Below are positions 27,858-36,498 of a stretch of 64,000 nucleotides of DNA, one piece after another. The stretch lies in assembly GCA_011772965.1 (NCBI GenBank), contig WVYN01000080.1, positions 86,606 to 150,605 of the forward strand, written 5' to 3'. The position numbers and the translations under genes were made by a program. This DNA is from Gammaproteobacteria bacterium. GTDB lineage: Bacteria; Pseudomonadota; Gammaproteobacteria; Eutrophobiales; Eutrophobiaceae. Numbering within the stretch: the stretch's first letter is position 1; the number at the start of each line of letters is the position of its first letter. The notes beneath the pieces were generated by a model that was not told the origin of the DNA, did not search any database, and was given only the letters and a program-made list of their open reading frames with translations.

Positions 27858-29089
27858 ATATGATCAAACAATCTCTCTGTAATTTCATCTCCTGGGTGGA
27901 TGCCAGGTATCCATTGCTTAAAACCTGGAATGAGCATCTGGCGAAATATTATGTACCGAAGAATTTCAATTTCTGGTATTTCTTCGGCGCACTGGCTTTA
28001 CTGGTACTGGTGATTCAGATCGTGACCGGTATCTGGTTAACCATGAATTACAAACCTTCCGCCGAAGAGGCCTTTGCATCTGTCGAATACATCATGCGAG
28101 ATGTAGAGTGGGGTTGGTTGGTCCGTTACCTACACTCTACCGGCTCCTCGGCATTTTTTATCGTTATTTACCTGCACATGTTCCGGGCTCTATTATATGG
28201 CTCTTTCAAGAAACCCCGGGAATTACTCTGGTGTACCGGCATGTTTATTTACCTGACCCTGATGGGTGAAGCTTTCTTTGGCTATCTCCTGCCCTGGGGT
28301 CAAATGTCTTACTGGGGAGCTCAGGTAATCATTTCCTTGTTTGCCGCTATTCCGATCGTGGGCGATGGTTTGGCGGAATGGATCCGGGGTGATTATGTTG
28401 TATCAGATGTAACACTAAACCGGTTTTTTGCATTTCATGTGATTGCAATGCCGCTGATATTGGTGGGACTGGTGTTCGTGCATATCATTTCCCTGCACGA
28501 GGTGGGTTCAAATAATCCGGATGGTGTTGACATCAAGAAACATAAAGATAAAAACGGAATTCCCCTGGACGGAATCCCTTTCCATCCGTATTACACAGTA
28601 AAGGATATCGTTGGTGCTATAGTGTTCCTGATCTTATTTTCACTGGTCGTGTTTTACGCACCGGAAATGGGAGGGTATTTCCTTGAGCATGCCAATTTCG
28701 TTCCTGCCGATCCGCTACAGACGCCGGAACATATTGCACCAGTATGGTATTTCACACCTTTCTACGCCATTCTTAGGGCGATTCCCAGCCAGCTGTGGGG
28801 GGTTATTGCCATGGGCCTTGCCGTCTTTATGTTCTTCCTGTTGCCATGGCTGGATCGAAGCCCGGTAAAGTCCATACGCTACCGTGGTTATTACTATCGT
28901 ATTGCCTTGACCGCGTTTGTGATTAGCTTTGTTTGCCTGGGTTGGCTTGGCATGCAGGCTGCTACACCTATGTATAGCTGGCTTTCAAGATTATTCACAG
29001 TCATTTATTTCCTTTTCTTCGTGCTTATGCCGTTTTATACGAGTATTGACAGGGATAAGCCTGTACCGGAAAGGGTGACTGCGCCGTGA
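27854..29089 (+). CDS. petB: Cytochrome b of the bc1 complex
   Basis: A 411-residue integral membrane protein with eight helices holding hemes bL and bH. The four histidine ligands fall in RYLHSTGSSAFFIVIYLHMFR and FFAFHVIAMPLILVGLVFVH, and the quinol-oxidation site motif appears as PEHIAPVWYFTPFYAILR. It overlaps petA (ATGA) and petC (4 bp), so the three subunits are translated as a coupled unit. Confidence 0.98.
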   Translation: MNMIKQSLCNFISWVDARYPLLKTWNEHLAKYYVPKNFNFWYFFGALALLVLVIQIVTGIWLTMNYKPSAEEAFASVEYIMRDVEWGWLVRYLHSTGSSAFFIVIYLHMFRALLYGSFKKPRELLWCTGMFIYLTLMGEAFFGYLLPWGQMSYWGAQVIISLFAAIPIVGDGLAEWIRGDYVVSDVTLNRFFAFHVIAMPLILVGLVFVHIISLHEVGSNNPDGVDIKKHKDKNGIPLDGIPFHPYYTVKDIVGAIVFLILFSLVVFYAPEMGGYFLEHANFVPADPLQTPEHIAPVWYFTPFYAILRAIPSQLWGVIAMGLAVFMFFLLPWLDRSPVKSIRYRGYYYRIALTAFVISFVCLGWLGMQAATPMYSWLSRLFTVIYFLFFVLMPFYTSIDRDKPVPERVTAP

Positions 29090-29829
29090 AAAAAATAATC
29101 TTTATAGTTTTTTTGGCCTTATCCAGCGCTGGCGTAATCCACGCTGCCAGCACTGATACCCGTGGTTACCATATGGATCCGGATTTATCAGATACCAAAT
29201 CCCTGCAGAGGGGAGCACGTATCTTTATAAATTATTGCCTGAGCTGTCACTCAGCGGCCTATATGCGTTATAACCGATTGGGTAAAGATCTGAATATTGC
29301 CGAAAATATATTAAAAGATAATTTCATGTTCGGAACAGATAAGCCAGGTGACACCATGAATGTCGCATTAAGGCCGGCAGACGGTGAGCAGTTTTTTGGC
29401 GTAGCACCGCCGGATCTTTCGGTAATAGCAAGGGCACGCGGCGCAAACTGGTTGTACGCCTATTTCATGACATTTTACAGTGATCCTTCCCGGCCCTTCG
29501 GCGTAAATAATCTTCAGTTCAAGGATGTTGCGATGCCTCATGTATTGTGGGAATTACAGGGTTTTCAGCGACCTGTTTATAAAACGGTTACCCATAAAGA
29601 TGGAACCATTACCCGGGTTATTGAAAGTCTGGAAACTGGCAAACCTGGTAAATTTTCTGCAGAAGAATATGAACAGACTATATATGACCTGATTAATTTC
29701 CTGGTTTATCTTTCAGAACCTGCAAAGTTGAAGCGTGAAGCTATAGGAGTCTGGGTCATAATTTATTTGCTGGTGTTTCTCGTCGTGGCATATTTGCTAA
29801 AGAAGGAATTATGGCGGGACGTTGAATAA
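29086..29829 (+). CDS. petC: Cytochrome c1 of the bc1 complex
   Basis: The 247-residue protein has a signal peptide (about 1-20), covalent heme attachment at Cys51-Cys54-His55 (NYCLSCHSAAYMRYNRL), a methionine ligand in the DVAMPHVLW region and a C-terminal membrane anchor (about 220-240). It starts at GTG 29086 inside the petB stop. It carries electrons from the Rieske protein to soluble or membrane c-type cytochromes. Confidence 0.97.
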   Translation: MKKIIFIVFLALSSAGVIHAASTDTRGYHMDPDLSDTKSLQRGARIFINYCLSCHSAAYMRYNRLGKDLNIAENILKDNFMFGTDKPGDTMNVALRPADGEQFFGVAPPDLSVIARARGANWLYAYFMTFYSDPSRPFGVNNLQFKDVAMPHVLWELQGFQRPVYKTVTHKDGTITRVIESLETGKPGKFSAEEYEQTIYDLINFLVYLSEPAKLKREAIGVWVIIYLLVFLVVAYLLKKELWRDVE

Positions 29830-29873
29830 TGCCCGCGTGTTCACGTTAAAGTAATGAAGTACGGAGGATAAAT

Positions 29874-30503
29874 ATGGCCAGTATTGCCAACAGACGATCA
29901 GTCATGGTTCTTTATACAGACCCGCAATCCCCACTTAGCCATGCCGTCAGGATTGTACTGGCCGAAAAAGATATTAATGTAGATATCAATTTTGTTACTG
30001 CTGAAAATCGTCCGGAAGAGCTGAATGAAATTAACCCATACAATTCACTTTTAACCTTAATTGACAGGGAACTGGTTTTGTATGAAGCGCAAATTATCAT
30101 GGAATACCTGGATGAGCGTTTTCCTCATCCGCCGTTATTACCAGTTGATCCTGTTGCAAGGGCAAGTAACCGACAGTTACGTTATCGGGTCATGCGTGAT
30201 CTCTATTCCCTGATAGACGAAATTGAAAGTGAAGATGAAGCTGTGGCAGCCAACGCCCGCAAGCATCTTAGAGACAATCTCACAGCAATATCTCCCTTGT
30301 TTGATCAAAAACCGTTCTTTATGTCTGACGAATATTCCCTGATTGATTGTTGTATGGCTGCTTTATTATGGAGACTAGACAGTTATGGGATCAAGTTGCC
30401 ATCCTCGGCCAAGGCAATTAACAAATATGCCGAGAGATTGTTTGAACGGGAATCATTCAAACAATCACTTTCTGAAAAGGAAAAAGATCTGAAAAGCGTT
30501 TAA
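29874..30503 (+). CDS. sspA: Stringent starvation protein A
   Basis: A 209-residue glutathione-S-transferase-fold protein that binds RNA polymerase and alters transcription in stationary phase. The N-terminal thioredoxin-like part opens SVMVLYTDPQSPLSHAVRI, with LTLIDRELVLYEAQIIMEYLDE typical of SspA, and the C-terminal helical domain contains FFMSDEYSLIDCCMAALLWR. petABC-sspA-sspB is the usual order in gammaproteobacteria. A good ribosome site (GGAGG) precedes the ATG. Confidence 0.96.
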   Translation: MASIANRRSVMVLYTDPQSPLSHAVRIVLAEKDINVDINFVTAENRPEELNEINPYNSLLTLIDRELVLYEAQIIMEYLDERFPHPPLLPVDPVARASNRQLRYRVMRDLYSLIDEIESEDEAVAANARKHLRDNLTAISPLFDQKPFFMSDEYSLIDCCMAALLWRLDSYGIKLPSSAKAINKYAERLFERESFKQSLSEKEKDLKSV

Positions 30504-30515
30504 GTGAATTCTGAT

Positions 30516-30905
30516 ATGACATCCAATCGCCCTTACTTATTGAGGGCGCTGTGTGACTGGATACTGGACAATGCAATGACACCGCATTTGATGGTGGATG
30601 CTACCCAGGAGGGAGTAGATGTACCGGATCACTATATTGATAATGGCAAGATCGTTCTCAATATTCATCCTGATGCCGTACAGGACTTCAATATCTCCAG
30701 TGACCACGTAATTTTTAATGCCCGATTTAATGGCAAATCCAGCCATATTGTCATACCCATGAATGCCGTGATGGCTGTTTATTCCAGGGAAAATGGCAAA
30801 GGTATGATATTTCCAGATGAAACCCCGGGTGATGAACAAATAAAAAAGGAGAAGGATAACAAAAAGGTAAAACCGGGCGCACCACACCTGAAAATAATCA
30901 AGTAA
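30516..30905 (+). CDS. sspB: ClpXP specificity-enhancing factor SspB
   Basis: This adaptor brings ssrA-tagged proteins from stalled ribosomes to the ClpXP protease. The folded domain [42 protein letters not shown] and [11 protein letters not shown] are all present. They are followed by a flexible lysine-rich linker and the C-terminal ClpX-binding tail ending PHLKIIK. ATG 30516 fits the family start; GTG 30504, directly after the sspA stop, would add four residues. The gap to sspA is at most 12 bp. Confidence 0.95.
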   Translation: MTSNRPYLLRALCDWILDNAMTPHLMVDATQEGVDVPDHYIDNGKIVLNIHPDAVQDFNISSDHVIFNARFNGKSSHIVIPMNAVMAVYSRENGKGMIFPDETPGDEQIKKEKDNKKVKPGAPHLKIIK

Positions 30906-30922
30906 ATTTTCACCTTTGTTCA

Positions 30923-31408
30923 ATGATAGAGATCATCCAGTCAGACATTACGGCTCTCGATGTGGATGTGGTAGTTAATGCCGCGAACAACTCCCTTCTG
31001 GGCGGGGGTGGAGTTGATGGAGCCATTCACCGGGCTGCCGGACCTGAATTACTGGATTATAATCGCAGCATGGGTGGTTGTGACACCGGTGAAGCAGTTA
31101 TCTCTCCTGGATTCAAGCTCAAGGCAAGCTGGATCATCCATACGGTCGGGCCAGTCTGGCGGGGCGGTAAAAACAATGAGTCAGGGTTATTAAGAAATTG
31201 CTATGAGAATTCGCTCAAGCTGGCGTTTGCCAAGGGACTGAGAAGTATTGCTTTTCCTTGTATCAGTACCGGTATTTACGGCTACCCCAAGACCGAGGCA
31301 GCCAAGATTGCCATTGCCGCCATGAAATCCCATGAAAAATCATTCGAGAGGCTGATTGTCTGCTGTTTTTCAGCCGAAGACCGGGATATCTATCTTTCCT
31401 TGCTCTGA
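30923..31408 (+). CDS. Macrodomain O-acetyl-ADP-ribose deacetylase (YmdB type)
   Basis: The 161-residue protein is one macrodomain. ADP-ribose contacts are visible in [27 protein letters not shown] (shown here only as residues about 18-44), [12 protein letters not shown] and [12 protein letters not shown]. YmdB-type enzymes remove acetyl groups from O-acetyl-ADP-ribose and may reverse ADP-ribosylation. It lies 17 bp after sspB on the same strand, so it may share the transcript, and is convergent with dolP. Confidence 0.92.
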   Translation: MIEIIQSDITALDVDVVVNAANNSLLGGGGVDGAIHRAAGPELLDYNRSMGGCDTGEAVISPGFKLKASWIIHTVGPVWRGGKNNESGLLRNCYENSLKLAFAKGLRSIAFPCISTGIYGYPKTEAAKIAIAAMKSHEKSFERLIVCCFSAEDRDIYLSLL

Positions 31409-31420
31409 GACAGCTGGTCG

Positions 31421-32002
31421 TCAGTCAATATACTGGAATAATTTTACTACTTTCTGAACACCACCAACCTGCCTGGCCGCGTTGGTAGCAATCTCGGATT
31501 CCTGCTGTGTAACCAGTCCCATGAGATAGACAATGCCTTTTTCAGTAACCACCTTAACCCTGGTCCCATCGAAGTCCTTGATTGTCAGCAATCTGGTCTT
31601 GACCTTGGAGGTGATCAGGCTGTCACTGCTGCGACTGACCAGCGAACTTGGTGCTGAAATGGTTAATTCGTTATAAACATGCGTAACCTTGGGTAATGTC
31701 GCCACTATGTTACCAATGCGTTGTTTGAGTTCTTCTGACGGTGTTTCTCCGCTAATGAGTACCACCATGTTAAAACTGGTGACATTCACATGGGAACTGT
31801 CCCCGATTTCCTTGTCTTCATAGAAAGCCTGATTTGCCTTAAATTCAATTCCCTGGTCATCAATCACTGTACCGGTTGTTCGCCGGTCATGTGCTACTAC
31901 GACGCCGGTTGCTGCGGTACCAACCACAACTGGCGCACATGCCTGCAGTAACACTGATATTGATAAAGAAGAAAAAATAGATATAAAAGCTGTTTTATTC
32001 AT
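31421..32002 (-). CDS. dolP: BON-domain outer-membrane lipoprotein DolP (YraP)
   Basis: A 193-residue lipoprotein with lipobox LLQAC (Cys22) and two BON domains of about 70 residues each, the second with KTRLLTIKDFDGTRVKVVTEKG and LMGLVTQQE. DolP sits at the division site and helps keep outer-membrane integrity and BAM function. It ends the lpoA-yraN-diaA-dolP block as in E. coli. Its strong ribosome site (AGGAGG) lies in the last codons of the diaA frame, and its ATG overlaps that frame's original stop (TAATG). Confidence 0.92.
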   Translation of the reverse strand: MNKTAFISIFSSLSISVLLQACAPVVVGTAATGVVVAHDRRTTGTVIDDQGIEFKANQAFYEDKEIGDSSHVNVTSFNMVVLISGETPSEELKQRIGNIVATLPKVTHVYNELTISAPSSLVSRSSDSLITSKVKTRLLTIKDFDGTRVKVVTEKGIVYLMGLVTQQESEIATNAARQVGGVQKVVKLFQYID

Positions 32003-32595
32003 TATACCTCCTGACCAAGTAAATTGTTATCAATCAGATCACATAGAGAGTGAATGATAGTAATGTGCAGCTCATGAATTCTTGCGGCTGTTTAGTATGG
32101 AATACGTATTTCAATATCATCGTCTTACATGAAATAGGCAACTCGTCTATCCTCGCGGCCGGTTAAAGCAATGACTGTCATATCCCGATCATATGCAGCG
32201 TCAATGGCATGAATTATGTTGTGTGATTTACCGCTGATCGTTAGTGCCTGGAGTATATCGCCAGGTTGATCGAATGCCTTTATCTGCTTTGAAAAAATAT
32301 CTGCAAACTGATACTCATTAGCAATTGAAGTCAATGTCGAAGAATTTGTCTTGAGAGCAAAGGCCGGAAGACCAGAGCGTTCCATTTCAAAACGATTCAG
32401 TAACTCAGAAGAAAATCTCTGTGAATCTGCAGCTGAGCCGCCATTACCGCAGCTTAATATCTTGCTTTCCTGCAATATTGCATTTGTCATCAAAATTGCA
32501 GCCTCTCTGATTTTATGTGCCAGCAACTCAGCTGACTCCTGTTTAAGCCTTATGCTTTCATCGAAGTTCTGCTTAATCTGTTCAACAGGATCCAT
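32002..32595 (-). pseudogene. diaA: DiaA-type SIS-domain protein gene with two in-frame TAA codons
   Basis: DiaA binds DnaA and promotes timely replication initiation. From ATG 32595 the first 156 residues follow the family (SCGNGGSAADSQRFSSELLNR, SIANEYQFADIFSKQ), then a TAA occurs at 32127-32125. The same frame continues as DDDIEIRIPY, a second TAA at 32094-32092, then TAARIHELHITIIHSLCDLI and NNLLGQEV, ending at TAA 32004-32002. This aligns residue for residue with the E. coli DiaA C-terminus, without any gap, and the total of 198 codons is the normal length. The sugar-phosphate loop, normally STSGNS, reads LTISGKS. A recently decayed gene is the simplest reading; the truncated 156-residue protein could still be made from 32125-32595. 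Confidence 0.8.
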
Positions 32596-32619
32596 AGATT
32601 AATTCACTTTAGATCTGTG

Positions 32620-33000
32620 TTAAGCAATAAATGCATCTTTTATCCATTGTATGCCTGGATGATCCAGATCACCTGTTACTAATACGATGTCAAACCTGTA
32701 CATCATATCCGAATCTGTTCCGGATGATTGCTGATAATACAATCCTGTTTTTATGATCCGATCACATTTTCTTTTATCAATGGATTCGCGAATATCATAA
32801 AAGCTATTATTATTACGATATTTTACTTCTATAAAAACTGTTAGTTCGTTATCTTTCATTATAAGGTCAATCTCTCCCGCTGGAATCCGGTAGTTTCTTT
32901 CAATTAACATCAGACCTTTATTTTCCAGATGAGCAAGGGCTATATCCTCGGCCCATTTCCCAGTTACTGAAGTAATTTTCTTCTTGCTCGGTGAGATCAT
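32620..33000 (-). CDS. yraN: UPF0102 (YraN) putative endonuclease-fold protein
   Basis: The 126-residue protein belongs to the YraN family with a restriction-endonuclease-like core. It shows GKWAEDIALAHLENKGLMLIE, then RIPAGEIDLIMKDNELTVF and EVKYR, which supplies the Asp and Glu-x-Lys of the PD-(D/E)xK nuclease motif. Its cellular role is not established. It overlaps the lpoA stop by 4 bp (32997-33000). Base composition is AT-rich compared with the dcw genes. Confidence 0.93.
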   Translation of the reverse strand: MISPSKKKITSVTGKWAEDIALAHLENKGLMLIERNYRIPAGEIDLIMKDNELTVFIEVKYRNNNSFYDIRESIDKRKCDRIIKTGLYYQQSSGTDSDMMYRFDIVLVTGDLDHPGIQWIKDAFIA

Positions 33001-34868
33001 CGTTGAATCATGACGGGAATACCGTTAACAAACTTGGCCCAGATGGAGTAACGCTTTACTTGTCCTTGCTCATCAACGGCAAGTGTGCCGGTATTGCCCT
33101 GGTAATTGTTTCCCTGGATATACAGACTTCCAAGTTGTGGGATTAGTTGATAGGCATCCGTTCCAAAGGCATATAGGCGTCGGTAAGGAGAGTTCATCTG
33201 CTGCCAGGCACGATTTAATTGCTGTTGTAGTGGTGATCGCTGGTATTCCTTATCAACAATCCAAGGCATATCGGAAAATATCACATTTTCAATATCTTCA
33301 TCCTTTTGCGGATCATAAACACCGGTAAAGATATTTGAAATGGAATAGGTTGCAATATTGGCTGCATCATAAAATCGTAATTGTGGTACCAGCTGTCTAG
33401 CCATATCTGCAGATACAGCAATAAAAATTGCATCGGCATCATGACGTCGTCTTGGTTCAAAAAATACCTTACGACCCAACGTTGCCATCAGTTCCCGTGC
33501 ACGCTGGTTACTATTGTTAATATTCAATAATTCTTCTACGGGTTGGGCATAATTGCGACTGGAGTCAAAGATCCTGACGTAATCCATGATTTCACCGCCA
33601 AGCTCCGTCCATCTTGACTTGAAAGCATTATAAATCCTGTCTCCCCAGATGTTATCAGGCGTAATGACCAAGGCCCTGGAATGTCCATCCAGCCAGATTT
33701 GCTCGGCAAGCTGGTTTGCCTCATCTTCGGGTACCAGGCCAAACTGGTAGACAAGCGGTGTAATATCAGTCCCGGTTGCGTTACGTGGATTGGTAAAAGA
33801 GCTATCCACCCGATTGAGTGTCAATGTTTTGATAGTCAGGGCATTGGACATCAACAAGCTTTCTATAGAATTCTTTTCCAGTGGCCCAACAATAAACTCT
33901 GCTCCTTCTTCAACTGCACGTTGGTAAACATCTGAGATGCTTCCCTGGGATGTGTCATAAACCCTGATTACGGGCCTCTTGCCTGTTGAGTTATACCATG
34001 CCGCCATGAAGCCGTCCCGGATGGCATTGGAGAATTCTCTGTAAGTTTCATTAAACGGGAGCAATAAAGCAATCTGCTCAGGTAACTCATTCACTTCCCT
34101 GGCCAGTACCATAATTGTTTGCAATATATCCGGTTTGGCAGGGTGAGAAGCATAACGTTTGCTCCATGAGCTGATAGATGACTCCAGCAGCGGCATATTA
34201 TAAAGGCCGGTTTTCACAATGATACCTAGCTCAAGCCATCCCGCATTGACTGAATCAGTTAATGCCTCCTGGTGGGCCTTTTCCAGCTTGCGCAGATCCG
34301 TATTTGTAATGAGTTGCCAGATTTTTTTCTGGTTTTCTTTCTGTAGTTGTTCATCGGTAATGGATGGAGAATAACGGCTTCTGTCATAGAAGGCATTCAG
34401 CATTTGACCATCTTTCTCAAAGGCTAGCGATCGAACCAGATAATATTCTGTTTCCAGGTCTACTGGTACATTTTCCGGGATGCTTATATCCAGTTGATGC
34501 AAGGCAAGCATTGCATCCTCTCTAATCAATGCAATTCTTGCTGCTAGTATCCGACTTTCAAACACCTGGATTGGATCAAGCTTTTGATTCCGGAGTCTTT
34601 TTAATGTTTTTTCTGAAAGTTCCAGGGCATTGGCATCAAGATAATTTCTGGCAGCTTTGAGATAGAAATAATCTGCGTAGTAATCATGTTCATCAGCGAG
34701 ACGCAGATATTCTTCGGCAGCTGCAAGTAGGTTGCCGTCTTGTTTATATAACATGGCCTGTTGCTCTACTTCCTTGTCGAGTTTTGGCGGTCCGATAGTG
34801 CAGGAGGCCAGAATGGCAATAACAAACAGTAAACCTGTTAAACGATAATTTGTTATTTTATGTAACAT
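32997..34868 (-). CDS. lpoA: Penicillin-binding protein activator LpoA
   Basis: The 623-residue outer-membrane lipoprotein (lipobox ILASC) reaches through the periplasm to activate PBP1A. The N-terminal part (about 30-250) is helical and TPR-like. The C-terminal part (about 255-623) has the periplasmic-binding-protein fold, seen in QIALLLPFNETYREFSNAIRDGF (about 260-282) and FIVGPLEKNSIESLL. ATG 34868 is preferred to TTG 34877 because it directly begins the signal peptide. It is divergent from rsmI, with only 38 bp between the two start codons. Confidence 0.93.
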   Translation of the reverse strand: MLHKITNYRLTGLLFVIAILASCTIGPPKLDKEVEQQAMLYKQDGNLLAAAEEYLRLADEHDYYADYFYLKAARNYLDANALELSEKTLKRLRNQKLDPIQVFESRILAARIALIREDAMLALHQLDISIPENVPVDLETEYYLVRSLAFEKDGQMLNAFYDRSRYSPSITDEQLQKENQKKIWQLITNTDLRKLEKAHQEALTDSVNAGWLELGIIVKTGLYNMPLLESSISSWSKRYASHPAKPDILQTIMVLAREVNELPEQIALLLPFNETYREFSNAIRDGFMAAWYNSTGKRPVIRVYDTSQGSISDVYQRAVEEGAEFIVGPLEKNSIESLLMSNALTIKTLTLNRVDSSFTNPRNATGTDITPLVYQFGLVPEDEANQLAEQIWLDGHSRALVITPDNIWGDRIYNAFKSRWTELGGEIMDYVRIFDSSRNYAQPVEELLNINNSNQRARELMATLGRKVFFEPRRRHDADAIFIAVSADMARQLVPQLRFYDAANIATYSISNIFTGVYDPQKDEDIENVIFSDMPWIVDKEYQRSPLQQQLNRAWQQMNSPYRRLYAFGTDAYQLIPQLGSLYIQGNNYQGNTGTLAVDEQGQVKRYSIWAKFVNGIPVMIQR

Positions 34869-34906
34869 AGGCAGCAATTCAGACCGGGATATTCAGGCGG
34901 AGTTCT

Positions 34907-35755
34907 GTGCAAAAAGATCAGGGAACATTATATGTGGTAGCCACCCCTTTGGGTAATCTGGATGATTTAAGTCCTAGGGCAGTCAGGCAGCTGAATGCAT
35001 GTGATCGGATACTGGCTGAAGATACCCGCCACAGCAGGAAACTGCTCGAATATTATGCTATCACAACACCAATGCAGGCATATCATGATTTTAACGAGGC
35101 TGGGAAAGTGACTATGATCATCGGCCAATTACAGGGCGGGCTGTCGATGGCGTTGATATCCGATGCCGGAACGCCTTTGATCAATGATCCAGGTTTTAAA
35201 CTGGTGAATGCCGCGCATAAGGCCGGAATCCCGGTAGTAACCGTTCCGGGCCCATCTGCTGTGATCGCCGCACTGTCTGTTGCCGGCCTGCCGACCGATC
35301 GTTTTGTGTTTGAAGGCTTCCTGCCGGATAAGCGGGTTGCAAGAAAACGCCATTTGCAAAGCCTCGCAAACGAGCAGCGAACCTTGGTTTTTTATGAAGT
35401 ACCGCACCGGATCCGGGCAACACTCGATGATTTGTCCACCATATTTGGTCGGGAACGGAAAGCGGTAATCGCCAAGGAGCTGACCAAGCAACACGAAAGT
35501 GTGCGGCGGGGAACGCTTGAAGAACTGATTGCCTGGCTGGATGAAGATACCAGCCGCCAAAAGGGAGAGTTTGTCCTGATGGTCTCAGGGGCAACACCGC
35601 TTGGCATCCCGGAGCAAGAGGCCCGAAGAATCCTCAGCATATTAATGAGGGAAATGTCAGTGAAACAGGCTGCCACTGTGGCTGCAGACATTCTGGGAGA
35701 GAGTAAAAATCGCCTCTACAAGCTTGCCCTAGAAATGAAAGAAATCCCAGACTGA
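34907..35755 (+). CDS. rsmI: 16S rRNA 2'-O-methyltransferase RsmI
   Basis: A 282-residue tetrapyrrole-methylase-fold enzyme that methylates the ribose of C1402 in 16S rRNA. Conserved motifs are GTLYVVATPLGNLDDLSPRA, AEDTRHSRKLL, LISDAGTPLINDPG and VPGPSAVIAALSVAGLPTDR. The start is GTG 34907 preceded by GGCGGAG. The base RsmH that methylates N4 of the same nucleotide is encoded about 2 kb downstream. rnpB follows immediately. Confidence 0.96.
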   Translation: MQKDQGTLYVVATPLGNLDDLSPRAVRQLNACDRILAEDTRHSRKLLEYYAITTPMQAYHDFNEAGKVTMIIGQLQGGLSMALISDAGTPLINDPGFKLVNAAHKAGIPVVTVPGPSAVIAALSVAGLPTDRFVFEGFLPDKRVARKRHLQSLANEQRTLVFYEVPHRIRATLDDLSTIFGRERKAVIAKELTKQHESVRRGTLEELIAWLDEDTSRQKGEFVLMVSGATPLGIPEQEARRILSILMREMSVKQAATVAADILGESKNRLYKLALEMKEIPD

Positions 35756-35795
35756 AAAAGCTTGCATGTTGTCTGTCTATCACCGAGACTTTGCA

Positions 35796-36224
35796 GAGAG
35801 TGTCGACCGGGCAATCGCTGCAGCTTCCTGCAGAGGAAAGTCCGGGCTCCGCAGGGCAGGGTGCCAGATAACGTCTGGGAGGCGAAAGCCTACGGAAAGT
35901 GCCACAGAAAATATACCGCCTTGCCTCCTCCAGAGTGGTTTTATTGATAGTGAATACTCACTAAATTTGACCATTCCGGTGGAGGCAAGGTAAGGGTGAA
36001 ATGGTGCGGTAAGGGCGCACCGCGCCGGTCGTAATACCGGTGGCAGGGTAAACCCCACCCGGAGCAAGACTAAATAGAGGGGCGTGGCGACAGCCAATGC
36101 ACGGCCCGTGCAGGTCCCTGGGTAAGTCGCTCGAGACATTCGGTGACGGGTGTCCTAGATGAATGATTGCCCATGGTCTTATTGGGCCATGACAGAACCC
36201 GGCTTACAGGTCGACCTCTCCTTA
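35796..36224 (+). ncRNA. rnpB: RNase P catalytic RNA (bacterial type A)
   Basis: The RNA contains the conserved regions GAGGAAAGTCCGGGCTCC (near 35834), ACAGAAAATATACCGCC (near 35904), GGTAAACCCCACCCGGAGCAAG (within 36046-36068) and GAACCCGGCTTACAGGTC (near 36195). The 5' end GAGAGTGTCGACC pairs with the 3' GGTCGACCTCTC to make helix P1, which sets the ends at about 35796 and 36220. It removes 5' leaders of tRNA precursors. rsmI-rnpB-mraZ is a common gammaproteobacterial order. A short U-rich end (CCTTATTTTAC) follows P1. Confidence 0.97.
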
Positions 36225-36407
36225 TTTTACTGCCCTGAAACACTTGGCTTTTTGGCCTGCATAGTACTTTAAGTTGTATTTGCAAGTTTCTGATATAAAT
36301 AGCTAAAATGTGGTGCCGATCTGGTCCAGCGAGTACTTTTCACAACTTTTCTAACATAAGTCCCTGTAAAATAAGACAGAATCCCTCCCAAAAAAAGCAA
36401 AGATTGC

Positions 36408-36437
36408 TTGACATTAATTACGCCAAGTACCTATAGT
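36408..36437 (+). promoter_or_regulatory. Main dcw (mraZ) promoter
   Basis: A perfect -35 TTGACA (36408-36413) and a -10 TATAGT (36432-36437) are separated by 18 bp, predicting transcription from about 36444. This would serve the whole mraZ-to-ftsZ cluster. The stretch 36225-36407 before it is AT-rich and holds no recognised gene. Confidence 0.75.
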
Positions 36438-36443
36438 TCGAAA

Positions 36444-36471
36444 GTGGGTAAATGTGGGTAAATGTGGGTAA
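36444..36471 (+). promoter_or_regulatory. MraZ operator: three 10-bp direct repeats
   Basis: GTGGGTAAAT is repeated three times with exact 10-bp spacing, with TGGG cores at 36445, 36455 and 36465, ending GTGGGTAATT. Tandem TGGGN boxes with 5-nt spacers are the known binding site of the MraZ protein encoded 28 bp downstream. They overlap the predicted transcription start, so MraZ should repress its own operon. Confidence 0.85.
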
Positions 36472-36498
36472 TTTTTTCTTTATTTATGGGGAGACCGC

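Noticed and set aside
32002..32130. TAA in diaA as a reassigned (sense) codon
   Set aside because: Many intact genes here (panD, murA, ftsI, ftsZ-linked genes) end at TAA exactly where their families end, so the code is standard.
35762..36139. Open frames on both strands across rnpB
   Set aside because: The region is RNase P RNA by sequence and helix P1 pairing; the frames show no protein family.
36444..36471. Tandem repeats as a possible CRISPR fragment
   Set aside because: Units are 10 bp with no spacers and match the MraZ operator pattern; no cas genes are present.
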